From Acidovorax sp. 106 (GTDB lineage Bacteria; Pseudomonadota; Gammaproteobacteria; Burkholderiales; Burkholderiaceae_C), in NCBI RefSeq assembly GCF_003663825.1, contig NZ_RCCC01000001.1, positions 2,488,501-2,552,500 on the forward strand: DNA of 64,000 nt. Reading direction: 5' to 3'. Numbering within the stretch: the stretch's first letter is position 1; each line of letters opens with the position of its first letter. The notes under the pieces were generated by a model. That model made no database searches. It had not been told where the DNA came from and worked only from the letters and a program-made list of their open reading frames with translations. The position numbers and the translations under genes were made by a program. Shown here in pieces: positions 1 to 8,250 of this stretch.

Positions 1-51
1 GAGAAACTTTTGCGCCACCGTGCGGTAGTCGGCGCTGGAGGAGATGATCAT
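1..51 (-). CDS. lldD: L-lactate dehydrogenase LldD (N-terminus only)
   Basis: Only the first 17 codons are in the window; the gene continues beyond base 1. They read MIISSSADYRTVAQKFL, which matches the start of the FMN-dependent, membrane-associated L-lactate dehydrogenase LldD (E. coli starts MIISAASDYRAAAQ). The ATG at 51-49 overlaps the lldR stop codon (ATGA), as expected for translational coupling in an lldPRD operon. LldD oxidises L-lactate to pyruvate and passes electrons to the respiratory quinone pool. Because so little is visible the call relies on this short match plus the two preceding lld genes. Confidence 0.85.
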   Translation of the reverse strand, partial: MIISSSADYRTVAQKFL

Positions 52-833
52 GGTGGTGGCTGTCTCAGGTCTTGGGGGGCTAGATCCAGGGGCAGGCGCA
101 TGGAACGTTCGCGCCGTGCGCGGTCTTCGTCCATGCGCTGGATGGTGGTGCGCACATGCTCCAGGTGCTCGCCGATGCATGCGCGCGCGCGCTGCGGGTC
201 GCCGTCCAGAATGGCCTGCATCAGCGCCTGGTGCTGCGCCGTCAGCGCCTGCAGCGTGACAGGGGCGCTCAGGCGGAACATGTCGTGGCGGTTGCGCTCC
301 ACGGTGGAGAGCACCACGGTGAACAGGCTGTGCATCACCTGCACCAGCACCAGGTTGTGCGAGGCTTCGGCAATGGCCAGGTGGAACTGCGCGTCGGCGC
401 GTGCTGCCAGCTCGGCGTGGCCGCTTTGCTGGTGCTGCAGCATCACTTCAAAGCAGCGCTGGATGTGCGCCTTGTCCTGCGCGGTGGCGCGCTGCGCGGC
501 CAGCCAGGCGGTGCTGGTTTCCAGCGCGTGGCGCGTCTCCAGCACGTCGTAGCGATAGTGCGGGTCGGATTCGATCAGGCCCGCCAGCGGCACCATGGCT
601 TCTTGCAGCCATTCGGCAGGTTTGTTGGTCTGCTGCACGTAGGTGCCGTCGCCACGCCGGGCCGAGAGCACGCCCTGGCTGGTGAGCTTCTGGATGGCTT
701 CGCGCACCGAGGTGCGCGACACCCCCAGCACCTCGGCCAGTTGCCGTTCTGCGGGCAGCTTTTGTCCGGGCTGCAGTCCGCGTTCTTGCACCAGGGCAAG
801 CAGTTTTTCGACAACGTGATCGGCTAGGCGCAT
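48..833 (-). CDS. lldR: GntR/FadR-family lactate regulator LldR
   Basis: 261 aa. Residues 1-75 form a winged helix-turn-helix of the GntR type (LPAERQLAEVLGVSRTSVREAI) and about 90-235 an FCD effector-binding domain with the metal/ligand-type histidines FHLAIAEASHN. It lies between lldP (22-nt gap) and lldD (4-nt overlap), the E. coli lldPRD order, and its sequence follows E. coli LldR closely, including the motifs RRGDGTY and LETRHALETSTAWLAAQRAT. By family it represses or activates the operon according to L-lactate. Candidate binding sites lie upstream of lldP at 2718-2730 and 2832-2846. Confidence 0.9.
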   Translation of the reverse strand: MRLADHVVEKLLALVQERGLQPGQKLPAERQLAEVLGVSRTSVREAIQKLTSQGVLSARRGDGTYVQQTNKPAEWLQEAMVPLAGLIESDPHYRYDVLETRHALETSTAWLAAQRATAQDKAHIQRCFEVMLQHQQSGHAELAARADAQFHLAIAEASHNLVLVQVMHSLFTVVLSTVERNRHDMFRLSAPVTLQALTAQHQALMQAILDGDPQRARACIGEHLEHVRTTIQRMDEDRARRERSMRLPLDLAPQDLRQPPP

Positions 834-855
834 GGGGGCTCTCAGATTCAGGGTT

Positions 856-2532
856 TCAATGACCCGGAATCATCCACGTAAACACATAGGCCTGCAGCGT
901 GCAGATGATGCCGATGATGGCGGCGAACACCAGGCTGTGCTTGACGGTGAAGCGGAACAGGTCCGATTCCTTGCCCGCCAGGCCCACGGCCGCGCAGGCA
1001 ATGGCAATGGACTGGGGCGAAATCATCTTGCCGGTGACGCCGCCGGTGGTGTTGGCCGCCACGGTGAGCACGGGTGACAGGCCCAGCTGGTTGGCCGTGG
1101 TGGCTTGCAGCGCACCAAACAAGGCGTTGGCCGAGGTGTCCGAGCCTGTGAGGAACACGCCAATCCAGCCCAGGAAGGGCGAGAAGAATGTGAACGCCTT
1201 GCCCGTGTGGGCCAGCGCCAGGGCCAGCGTGGCGGACAGGCCGGAGTAGTTGGCCACGAAGGCAAAGGCCAGCACCATGCCGATGGAGTAGATCGGGATG
1301 ACCAGCTCGCGCACCGTCTCGCCCAGCGTGGCCACGGCCTTGGCGGGGGAGAAACGGGCGAAGGCGATGGTCAGGATGGCCGCAATCAGGATGGCGGTGC
1401 CGGTGGCGGCCAGCCAGTTGAAGGTGTACACCGCGCCATACGGCGTGGCCTGTGCGACCACGGGCGGCATCTTGGCGACCAGCTTGTCCAGCATGGGAAC
1501 GGGGATGTTGATGATGGTGGAGGCCAGGGGGCCGCCTGCGGCGAACAGCGCCTTGAAGGGCTTGATGCTCCAGATCGTGACCATGCCGGTCAGGATGATG
1601 AAGGGCGACCAGGCCTTGATGATGGCGCCTGCGGTGAGGGGCGCAGTGCTGGTGGCCACTGGCTTGGCAGCGGACGTTGCCGTGCTGTCGCTGGTGTCAA
1701 AGCGGAAGATGCGCTTGGGCTGCCACACCTTGAGGAAGGCCGTCAGGGCAATCAGCGAGACGATGGCCGAGGTGATGTCGGGCAGTTCAGGGCCAATGTA
1801 GTTGGCGGTGAGGAACTGCACCACGGCGAACGAGCCGCCACCCACCAGCACGGCAGGCCAGGTCTCCTTCACGCCGCGCCAGCCGTCCATGATCGCCATG
1901 ATCCAGAACAGCACCAGGATGGTCATGAAGGGCAGCTGGCGCCCGGCCATCTGGCCGATGAGGAAGGGGTCGATGCCCGATACCTGACCCGCCACGATGA
2001 CCGGAATGCCCATGGCGCCAAAGGCCACGGGGGCGGTGTTGGCGATCAGGCACAGGCCGGCGGCGTGCAGCGGCTTGAAACCCAGGCCCACCAGCAGCGC
2101 AGCGGTGATGGCCACGGGGGCACCAAACCCGGCCGCGCCTTCCAGAAACGCGCCGAAGCAAAAGCCCACCAGGATGAGCTGCAGGCGCTGGTCGTGCGTG
2201 ACGGACAGGATGGAGCTGCGGATCACATCAAACTGCCCGGTCTTGACCGACAGCTTGTACAGAAACACGGCGGCCACAATGATCCAGGCGATGGGCCACA
2301 GGCCGTAGAAGAAGCCATACACGGCCGAGGCCAATGCGGCGCTGACGGGCATCTTGTAGAACAGCAGCGCTACACCCAGGGCCAGCAGCACCGTCACGGT
2401 GCCCGCCTGGTAGCCCTTGAGCCGCAGCTTGGTCAGGGCCAGAAAGAAAAAGACGATGGGGATGAGGGCGATGAGCGCGGAGAGCCAGATGTTCCCGGCC
2501 GGGTCATAGTTTTGTTGCCAGAGGGTTTGCAT
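856..2532 (-). CDS. lldP: L-lactate permease LldP
   Basis: 558 aa, the usual length of the LctP/LldP family, and clearly alignable with E. coli LldP from the start ([20 protein letters not shown]) to the end ([17 protein letters not shown] tail). It is very hydrophobic, with about 12-14 predicted membrane segments, and carries family motifs such as [16 protein letters not shown] near residue 130 and [14 protein letters not shown] near 430. It imports L-lactate (also glycolate in relatives) with protons across the inner membrane. It is first in the lldPRD operon, so the operon promoter should lie in 2533-2900. No strong Shine-Dalgarno is visible before the ATG at 2532. Confidence 0.93.
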   Translation of the reverse strand: MQTLWQQNYDPAGNIWLSALIALIPIVFFFLALTKLRLKGYQAGTVTVLLALGVALLFYKMPVSAALASAVYGFFYGLWPIAWIIVAAVFLYKLSVKTGQFDVIRSSILSVTHDQRLQLILVGFCFGAFLEGAAGFGAPVAITAALLVGLGFKPLHAAGLCLIANTAPVAFGAMGIPVIVAGQVSGIDPFLIGQMAGRQLPFMTILVLFWIMAIMDGWRGVKETWPAVLVGGGSFAVVQFLTANYIGPELPDITSAIVSLIALTAFLKVWQPKRIFRFDTSDSTATSAAKPVATSTAPLTAGAIIKAWSPFIILTGMVTIWSIKPFKALFAAGGPLASTIINIPVPMLDKLVAKMPPVVAQATPYGAVYTFNWLAATGTAILIAAILTIAFARFSPAKAVATLGETVRELVIPIYSIGMVLAFAFVANYSGLSATLALALAHTGKAFTFFSPFLGWIGVFLTGSDTSANALFGALQATTANQLGLSPVLTVAANTTGGVTGKMISPQSIAIACAAVGLAGKESDLFRFTVKHSLVFAAIIGIICTLQAYVFTWMIPGH

Positions 2533-2717
2533 AACGGTCAGTGAGACATTGAGAGGCAGACAAGGGCCAAAGGCCCATGGCTTTCTTCACCGCAGTGGAT
2601 GCGCCGTTTTGGGCGGCGTTGTCTCCGGCCGCTGTCCCCTCAGGTCAGGTGCCTAGGGGTGGGCTGGCATGAAAGCAGGCTTTGCGCTTTGCCTTCAAGT
2701 GGAGGCGCTTAGTTAAA

Positions 2718-2730
2718 TTGGTATGACCAA
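2718..2730 (-). promoter_or_regulatory. Candidate LldR operator, promoter-proximal
   Basis: TTGGTATGACCAA is a perfect TTGGT-N3-ACCAA palindrome, the half-site and spacing typical of FCD-type GntR regulators such as LldR and PdhR. It is 186 bp upstream of the lldP start codon. The 2533-3000 gap holds no gene that I can support; this site and the one at 2832 are its clearest signals. Confidence 0.7.
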
Positions 2731-2831
2731 AATAGACCATCCATGCGAATTGGTTGCATTTTGTGCTCTGTAGGCTTGCTGGGTTGATAGGGTAAATACT
2801 GATTTTGGGTGCTTGAGGAATTTTTTGAATT

Positions 2832-2846
2832 ATTGGTATTACCAAT
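2832..2846 (-). promoter_or_regulatory. Candidate LldR operator, distal
   Basis: ATTGGTATTACCAAT is a perfect ATTGGT-N3-ACCAAT palindrome (17 bp if the flanking T and A are counted). Its centre is 115 bp from the centre of the 2718 site, close to 11 helical turns, which would suit looping. In E. coli LldR also uses two operators, about 125 bp apart, flanking the lldP promoter (from memory of published work). Confidence 0.7.
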
Positions 2847-3001
2847 ATGGTTGGTTTAGGGAAGCGGGGCTGCGTGGTGCGAGGCTGCCGTGTGCGCCGC
2901 CGTTTTCTCAGCGGTGCTGGGAAGCGGTTTCGAGGGGCGGGTGTGCGGGCGCGGAGGTTGGCGGCCTGTGATCGCTGTCGTTGGGATTGGGGCATAAAAA
3001 A

Positions 3002-3036
3002 AGCTTCTAGCGCTTGATATACAAGCGCTAGAAGCT
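3002..3036. repeat. Family 1 dispersed palindrome, 15-bp perfect stem
   Basis: AGCTTCTAGCGCTTG, a 5-nt ATATA loop, then the exact complement CAAGCGCTAGAAGCT. It sits 28 bp downstream of the dctP stop codon and could act as a terminator for the minus-strand TRAP operon, although only a short A/T run flanks it. It is the most perfect copy of the family 1 repeats in this window. Confidence 0.85.
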
Positions 3037-3064
3037 ATGGTTTTAGGAGTGTTTGGGGGAGCGC

Positions 3065-4099
3065 TTACTTGCGTGCCGCAATGGCCTTTTCCGCCGCAGT
3101 CACCAACTCAGTGCCAATTTGGCCCTTCCACTTTTCGTACACAGGGCGTGTGGCCTTCACAAAGGCGTCGCGTTCGGCAGCCGAGAGCTGCGTCACGGTC
3201 ACGCCATTGGCAGCGATGTCCTTGAGCAGGGGCTTGTCGGCTTCGACCATGCCTTTGCGGGCGATGGCGATTTCTTCCTTGCCCGCGTCGATGGCCGCTT
3301 GCTTGACGATCTCGCGGTCGGCGGGTGTCCAGCTGTTCCAGATGTCCTTGTTCACCACAAACACCAGCGGGTCGTTCACATAGCCCCACATGGTGATGTG
3401 CTTTTGGGCCACGGTGTGCAGCTTGGCGGCCTGGTAGACCGCAATGGGGTTCTCTTGCCCGTCCACGGCGCCGCTGGCAAACGCGGGCTGCGCATCGGCC
3501 CAGCTCATTTGCGTGGGGTTGGCGCCCAGGGCGGTGAAGGTGTCGAGGAACAGGGGCGAGCCCACGACGCGGATCTTCAGGCCCTTGAGGTCGGCAGGGC
3601 TCTTGATGGCCAGCTTGGAGTTGGAGATTTCGCGGTAGCCGTTCTCGCCCCAGGCCAGGGGCATCACGCCGGCCTTGTCCAGCGTGGCGAAGATCTGCTT
3701 GCCCACGTCGCCTTGCGTGACGGCATCAACGGCCTTGTAGTCGGGGAACAGGAAGGGCAGCGAGAACAGGTTCAGCGCCTTGACCTGCGGCGACCAGTTG
3801 ATGGTGGAGCCCACGGCCATGTCGATCACGCCCTGGCGCAGCGCGCTGAACTCGCGCGTCTGGTCGCCCTGGATCAGCGACACACCGGGGTACAGCTTGA
3901 TGTTGATGCGGCCCTGGGTGCGCTCGCGCACTTTGTTGGCCCACAGCTCGCCGCCCTTGCCCCAGGGGAAGGCGGTGCCCAGCACGAGCGACATGCGGTA
4001 CTCGCTCTTGTAAGCGGTCTGGGCAATGGCGGCAGGGGCGGTGAAGGCCAGGGCGGCCGCAGCGGCCACGGCGGAGGTGAGGAAGGTGCGCAGTTTCAT
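3065..4099 (-). CDS. dctP: TRAP transporter substrate-binding protein DctP
   Basis: 344 aa. A signal peptide is obvious (MKLRTFLTSAVAAAAALAFTAPAAIAQ, cleavage after AQ at about 27). The mature part matches the DctP/SBP7 family: WGENGYREISNSK and LKGLKIRVVGSPLFLDTFTALGANPTQMSWAD, the latter holding the family arginine that binds the substrate carboxylate. It captures an organic acid in the periplasm and delivers it to DctQM. It is the last gene of dctQ-dctM-dctP; a family 1 repeat lies in the 71-nt gap before it. The substrate cannot be read from sequence; C4-dicarboxylates or lactate-like acids are plausible given the lld operon next door. Confidence 0.9.
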   Translation of the reverse strand: MKLRTFLTSAVAAAAALAFTAPAAIAQTAYKSEYRMSLVLGTAFPWGKGGELWANKVRERTQGRINIKLYPGVSLIQGDQTREFSALRQGVIDMAVGSTINWSPQVKALNLFSLPFLFPDYKAVDAVTQGDVGKQIFATLDKAGVMPLAWGENGYREISNSKLAIKSPADLKGLKIRVVGSPLFLDTFTALGANPTQMSWADAQPAFASGAVDGQENPIAVYQAAKLHTVAQKHITMWGYVNDPLVFVVNKDIWNSWTPADREIVKQAAIDAGKEEIAIARKGMVEADKPLLKDIAANGVTVTQLSAAERDAFVKATRPVYEKWKGQIGTELVTAAEKAIAARK

Positions 4100-4110
4100 A
4101 AAGTCTCCTT

Positions 4111-4160
4111 GCTATAAAAATAGTAGCTTGCGGCGCTTGTTTTATAAGCGCTGCAAGCAT
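4111..4160. repeat. Family 1 dispersed repeat between dctM and dctP
   Basis: Read on the minus strand it has the two-part family structure: a GCAGCGCTTAT / ACAAGCGCCGC stem, followed by a TAGCTACTATTTTTATAGC-type tail. Placed between dctM and dctP, it could be processed or act as a partial terminator that sets different expression levels for the binding protein and the membrane subunits. Confidence 0.75.
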
Positions 4161-4170
4161 TTTTGTCATA

Positions 4171-5469
4171 TTAATAACCCAGCTTGGCGGGCAGCCACAG
4201 CGCCAGTTGCGGGAAGGCAATCACCAGCACCATCACCAGGAACATGGCAAACAGCATCCAGCCCACCCAGCGCACGGTGGACTCCATGCGCACCCCGGCG
4301 ATGCGGCAAGACACCATCAGGTTCACGGCCAGCGGCGGCGTGAACTGGCCCAGCGCGACCTTGAGCGTGAGGATGACGCCGAACCAGACTGGATCCCACT
4401 GGTAGAACTGCATGATGGGCAAGAGCAGCGGCACGAAGATCAGGAAGATCGAGATGCCGTCGAGGAACATGCCCACGGTGATCAGCAGCACGATGAGCAG
4501 TGCCAGCACGCCGTATTCGCCCAGGCCCGAGTTCACGATGGCGTTGGCCACCGGGTCGATCACGCCCAGCGTGGACAGCGAATACGCAAAGATGCCCGCG
4601 AGCGATACCACGATCAGGATCACTGCCGACAGCTCGCCCGATTCGCGAAGGATGGGAAACAGGTCGCGCACCTTGATCGTGCGGTGGATCACCATGCCCA
4701 CGAAGAGGCCGTAGAACACCGCGACCACAGCGGCTTCCGTCGGCGTGAACCAGCCTGCGCGCATGCCGCCCAGGATCAGCACAGGTGCGGCCAGGCCCCA
4801 GGTGGCCTCGCGAAGGCTCTTCCAGAACGGGGGGCGGGGCATGGTGGCTTCGAGTGCGCCCATCTTGTGTTTGCGCGCCATCCACACGGCGGGCACGATG
4901 AGCGCCACACCGGCCAGGATGCCCGGGATCATGCCGGCCGCAAACAGCGCAGGCACCGAGGCGCCTGGCACCAGCACCGAGTAAATGATGAAGGCGACGG
5001 ACGGCGGGATCAGGATGTCGGTGGCGGCCGCTGCCCCCACCACGCTGGCCGAGAACGAAGGCGGGTAGCCCGCGCGCGACATGGCCGCAATCATCACGCC
5101 GCCCACGGCCGCAGCATTGGCCGGGCCTGAGCCGGAAATACCGCCCAGGAACATGGCCACGGCAATCGCCACCAGCGGCAGCATGCCGGGGCCACGGCCC
5201 ACGATGGCCACGGCAAAGTTGACGAGGCGCAGTGCTACGCCCGAGCGGTCAAAAATCGAGCCGACCAGCACGAACATCGGTATGGCCAGCAGCGGGTACT
5301 TGCCCAGCCCTGCGTAGAAGTTCTGCGGCACGGCCAGCAGGCCGAACCACTGGCTGTCGGCATTGGCCAGCGCGATGGCAGCGGCGCCTGCCAGCCCCAG
5401 CGCGGCGCCAATCGGCACGCCCACAAACATCAGGCCCAGGAAGGCCACAAACAGCAGGGTGGCGATCAT
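4171..5469 (-). CDS. dctM: TRAP transporter large permease DctM
   Basis: 432 aa, typical for DctM (about 12 membrane segments). Recognisable blocks are PMFVLVGSIFDRSG, FLGGISGSGPANAAAVGGVM near residues 110-130, FTPTEAAVVAVFYG near 230, and GQFTPPLAVNLMV near 375. It is the ion-coupled channel subunit of the TRAP system. The ATG at 5469 overlaps the dctQ stop codon by 4 nt, so Q and M are probably translationally coupled. Confidence 0.93.
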   Translation of the reverse strand: MIATLLFVAFLGLMFVGVPIGAALGLAGAAAIALANADSQWFGLLAVPQNFYAGLGKYPLLAIPMFVLVGSIFDRSGVALRLVNFAVAIVGRGPGMLPLVAIAVAMFLGGISGSGPANAAAVGGVMIAAMSRAGYPPSFSASVVGAAAATDILIPPSVAFIIYSVLVPGASVPALFAAGMIPGILAGVALIVPAVWMARKHKMGALEATMPRPPFWKSLREATWGLAAPVLILGGMRAGWFTPTEAAVVAVFYGLFVGMVIHRTIKVRDLFPILRESGELSAVILIVVSLAGIFAYSLSTLGVIDPVANAIVNSGLGEYGVLALLIVLLITVGMFLDGISIFLIFVPLLLPIMQFYQWDPVWFGVILTLKVALGQFTPPLAVNLMVSCRIAGVRMESTVRWVGWMLFAMFLVMVLVIAFPQLALWLPAKLGY

Positions 5470-6005
5470 GCTTGTGTGCCCTTGGTCGTGTCATCGGCTG
5501 GGTTGGCCGTGCTGCGGCTGCGGCGGATGAACAGGCCCACGGCGCGCGCCGTGATGAGTGCGGAGAACACCGGCAGCCAGATCGAATACCACCACTGCGG
5601 CACGCCGATGCCGGGTGAGGTCTCGCCAAAGCGGTAGTCGTCCCACACCACGCGCACGCTCAGCACCGCAATCACGCCAAACAGCAGGGCCACGCTGGCC
5701 GCGCCCAGCATCGACAGGCGCTTGCTGCGCAGGGCGGAGCCGCCTTCGGCAAAGTATTCGATGCGGATGTGCTGGTCGCGTGCCACGGCGGCGGAGCCTG
5801 CGATGAGTGCCAGCGCGATCATCAGGAACACGGAGATTTCTTCGGTCCAGGCGAACGAGGAGTTGGTGAAGTAGCGCACCAGCACGTTGGCAAAGGTGAT
5901 GAGTGCGAGGGCCGCCATGACGATGACGGTGAGCCAGTCTTCAAGGCGCAAAGAGCGGGGCTCCGCCTCTGGCTCAGACGGGCGGGGGGTGGGGTTGGGG
6001 GACAT
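5466..6005 (-). CDS. dctQ: TRAP transporter small permease DctQ
   Basis: 179 aa from the ATG at 6005. The open frame extends upstream to 6206, but that part is charged and unlike the family. The chosen start gives the usual four-helix DctQ layout with a short proline-rich cytoplasmic leader (MSPNPTPRPSEPEAEPRS), then LTVIVMAALALITFANVLVRY and FAWTEEISVFLMIALALI. It stabilises and partners DctM. The 231 bp between this start and the insertion sequence at 6237 should hold the operon promoter; I see no gene there. Confidence 0.88.
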   Translation of the reverse strand: MSPNPTPRPSEPEAEPRSLRLEDWLTVIVMAALALITFANVLVRYFTNSSFAWTEEISVFLMIALALIAGSAAVARDQHIRIEYFAEGGSALRSKRLSMLGAASVALLFGVIAVLSVRVVWDDYRFGETSPGIGVPQWWYSIWLPVFSALITARAVGLFIRRSRSTANPADDTTKGTQA

Positions 6006-6236
6006 GGAGCAGATGGGCAAGTGCAAGGGAGCGAAAGCGTTCTCGCGATAGAGGTGGATCAGCGAGGCGGGGGGGGCTGGGCGTGCGGCTGGCCGGTGGG
6101 GTGCAACGGCAGTAACGAACAGGACACAGGGTGCGTGCCGCCAGCACTTGATTATCTGGTGGGGCCTAGGGGAATTGAGAGCGCTGACCCCCTGGAAAAC
6201 CCGCACTGCTCGCGCATTCCGCTGACCCCGTGTGGC

Positions 6237-6256
6237 CTAGAGCGTGTTATGAACTT
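6237..6256 (+). repeat. IS left terminal inverted repeat
   Basis: CTAGAGCGTGTTATGAACTT. It is the exact reverse complement of 7097-7116. Confidence 0.92.
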
Positions 6257-7065
6257 CCCGCTGCAGCCAGCACCCGTGCGGCAGCGGGCAACATGAGCAC
6301 CGCAAACACCAGGAAATGCAGCCCGCCGAGCACTTCGGGTAGTCGCTCGTAGTCCCGCGATAGCCTGCGAAACCTCGCCAGCCAGCCGAAGCTTCTCTCC
6401 ACCACCCAGCGGCGCGGCAGCAGTACAAAGCCTTTCTTTGCCTCGGGCAGCTTCACGATGTGCAGGTCGATGCCGTTGTCCTGCGCCGCTTTGGATGCCG
6501 CTTCACCCGTGTAGCCTTGGTCTGCCCAGGCCAGTTGTACCGTGTGGCCCGTGGCCTGCTGTACGTCTTCGCACAGGCGCTGCACCTGCGCACGTTCCTG
6601 TTCGTCTGCAGGCGTGACATGCACTGCCAGCAAGTGGCCCAGCGTGTCCACGGCCATGTGCACCTTGCTGCCGCGCTTGCGTTTGTAGCCGTCGTAGCCT
6701 GCACGTGGACCGCTCTCGCAACTCGATTGCAGCGTGCGCCCATCCATCACTACTGCGCTGGGCTGGCCCTGGCGCCCCTGTGCTACGCGAATGATGGAGC
6801 GCAGATCCGACACTATCGCCTCGAAGCAGCCCGCGTCAAGCCAACGCCTGCTTTGCTGGTAGACCGCCTCCCACGGCGGCAGATCGTTGGGCAGCATCCG
6901 CCAGGGCGCTCCTGCGCTCACCAGCCAGCGCAGCGCGTTGAAGACTTCGCGCAGATCATGCTCGCGCTGGGGCGCGTGCTGATTCATCAAGGTCAGGTAG
7001 GGCGCAGCGAAGCTCCATTCTTCATCGCTGACGTCTGTCGGGTAAGGCTTGCGGGGCATCTGCAA
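6247..7065 (-). CDS. IS5-family DDE transposase
   Basis: 272 aa in one frame. The N-terminal part (YPTDVSDEEWSFAAPYL...APWRMLPNDLPPWEAVYQQ) is the DUF4096-type DNA-binding region of IS5-group transposases. The catalytic triad can be placed as D in VVMDGRTLQSS (near 105), D in LAWADQGYTG (near 180) and E in VVERSFGWLARFRRLSRDYE (near 223). It should cut and join the element ends. The stop codon falls inside the left inverted repeat, as is common in compact IS elements. No frameshift or missing catalytic residue is seen. Confidence 0.93.
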   Translation of the reverse strand: MQMPRKPYPTDVSDEEWSFAAPYLTLMNQHAPQREHDLREVFNALRWLVSAGAPWRMLPNDLPPWEAVYQQSRRWLDAGCFEAIVSDLRSIIRVAQGRQGQPSAVVMDGRTLQSSCESGPRAGYDGYKRKRGSKVHMAVDTLGHLLAVHVTPADEQERAQVQRLCEDVQQATGHTVQLAWADQGYTGEAASKAAQDNGIDLHIVKLPEAKKGFVLLPRRWVVERSFGWLARFRRLSRDYERLPEVLGGLHFLVFAVLMLPAAARVLAAAGSS

Positions 7066-7096
7066 ACTCTACCCTTGGCTCCGTGCTCACGCAGCA

Positions 7097-7116
7097 AAGT
7101 TCATAACACGCTCTAG
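7097..7116 (-). repeat. IS right terminal inverted repeat
   Basis: The reverse complement reads CTAGAGCGTGTTATGAACTT. It ends 24 bp before the HypT-like start codon, so outward transcription from the IS could affect that gene. Confidence 0.92.
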
Positions 7117-7139
7117 GGCCCCAGCGGATAATGCGGCCG

Positions 7140-8072
7140 ATGGAAACCAAGTGGTTAGAAGATTTCGTCAGCCTCGCGGAAACGCGCAGCTTCAGCCGAT
7201 CGGCCCAGTTGCGGCATGTGACCCAGCCCGCGTTCTCGCGGCGCATCCAGGCCCTGGAGGCTTGGGCGGGCACTGATCTGGTGGACCGCAGCTCGTACCC
7301 CACGCGCCTCACGCCTGCGGGCAAGACGCTGTACGACCAAGCCCTGGAAATGCTGCAGGCCCTGCAGAACACCCGTGCCATGCTGCGCGCGCACACCAGT
7401 GCGGGCAAAGACATGATCGAGTTCGCCGTGCCGCACACGCTGGCGTTCACGTTCTTTCCGGCCTGGGTGTCGAGCCTGCACGACAAGTTCGGCCCCTTCA
7501 AAAGCCGCCTGATTGCGCTGAATGTGCACGACGCCGTGATGCGGCTGGTGGAAGGGGGTTGTGACTTGCTCATTGCCTACCACCACTCCTCGCAACCCTT
7601 TCAGCTCGACGCAGACCGCTACGAGATGGTGAGCCTGGGCCAGGAGGTGCTTTCGCCCTACAGCAAGCCCGATGCGGATGGCGAGCCGCTGTTCCGGCTA
7701 CCAGGCCGCGCGGGGCAGCCGCTGCCTTACCTGGGCTATGCGCCAGGGGCTTACCTGGGGCGGGTGACGGAGCTGATCCTCAAAGAGTCCGCTACGCCCA
7801 TCCACCTGGAGCGGGTGTACGAGACCGACATGGCCGAGGGCCTGAAGGCCATGGCGCTGGAGGGGCATGGCGTGGCCTTTCTTCCGCACAGCGCGGTCAA
7901 GAAAGAACTGCGTGCCAAGCGGCTGGTCAGCGCCGCCCCATCCGACACGGACGGGTTGCAAATGCTCATGGATGTGCGCGCTTATCGCGAGAAGCCTGCG
8001 GGCAAAGAGGCCCCCAAGGGCACTGCCCAGGCCCTGTGGGCCTACCTGCAAACGCAAGCCAACCCATGCTAA
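7140..8072 (+). CDS. LysR-family regulator, HypT (YjiE)-like
   Basis: 310 aa from METKWLEDFVSLAETRSFSRSA; an in-frame ATG nine bases earlier (MRP) is less likely because the family begins at ETKWL. The first 65 residues are the LysR helix-turn-helix, including VTQPAFSRRIQALE. Sequence and length follow E. coli HypT, the hypochlorite-responsive regulator, for example the block FRLPGRAGQPLPYLGYAPGAYLGR against HypT FNLAQPHFPLLNYSRNSYMGR. Whether it senses oxidants by methionine oxidation as in E. coli is unknown. It precedes the glutamate/aspartate transporter genes in the same direction and may regulate them. Its upstream region has been replaced by the IS, so its native promoter may be lost. 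Confidence 0.82.
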   Translation: METKWLEDFVSLAETRSFSRSAQLRHVTQPAFSRRIQALEAWAGTDLVDRSSYPTRLTPAGKTLYDQALEMLQALQNTRAMLRAHTSAGKDMIEFAVPHTLAFTFFPAWVSSLHDKFGPFKSRLIALNVHDAVMRLVEGGCDLLIAYHHSSQPFQLDADRYEMVSLGQEVLSPYSKPDADGEPLFRLPGRAGQPLPYLGYAPGAYLGRVTELILKESATPIHLERVYETDMAEGLKAMALEGHGVAFLPHSAVKKELRAKRLVSAAPSDTDGLQMLMDVRAYREKPAGKEAPKGTAQALWAYLQTQANPC

Positions 8073-8250
8073 GGGTAAATACCGACATAAATATTTTGCA
8101 TAGTTGGGCGCGCAAACGGCATTGGAGTTTCACAGGGGCGACACGTAAAGTTCGCGCCGTGCGCTTCGGGGCTCCACCATACGCCGCAGTGGCTGCGTGA
8201 TGGCACGAAGATTGCATCCATCTGTTTCAGTTTATTCACCGAGAGGCCGC

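Larger units (their letters stand above)
6237..7116 (-). mobile_element. Complete IS5-family insertion sequence
   Basis: About 880 bp bounded by identical 20-bp inverted ends, each beginning with CTAG at the outer edge and continuing AGCGTGTTATGAACTT. One uninterrupted transposase gene fills it. CTAG is itself a palindrome, so the exact boundary (CTAG as target duplication, TA duplication, or part of the end) cannot be fixed from one copy. The element lies between the TRAP operon promoter region and the HypT-like gene, only 24 bp from that gene's start codon. Ends and gene look undamaged, so it may be a recent arrival and still active. Confidence 0.93.

Noticed and set aside
1105..2544. Long open frame (479 codons) opposite lldP
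   Set aside because: It is antisense to a clearly conserved permease, is rich in His/Gly/Arg/Gln typical of high-GC shadow frames, and has no domain.
6006..6206. 67-residue N-terminal extension of DctQ
   Set aside because: Composition is unlike DctQ and the family starts with a short cytoplasmic leader, as given by the ATG at 6005.
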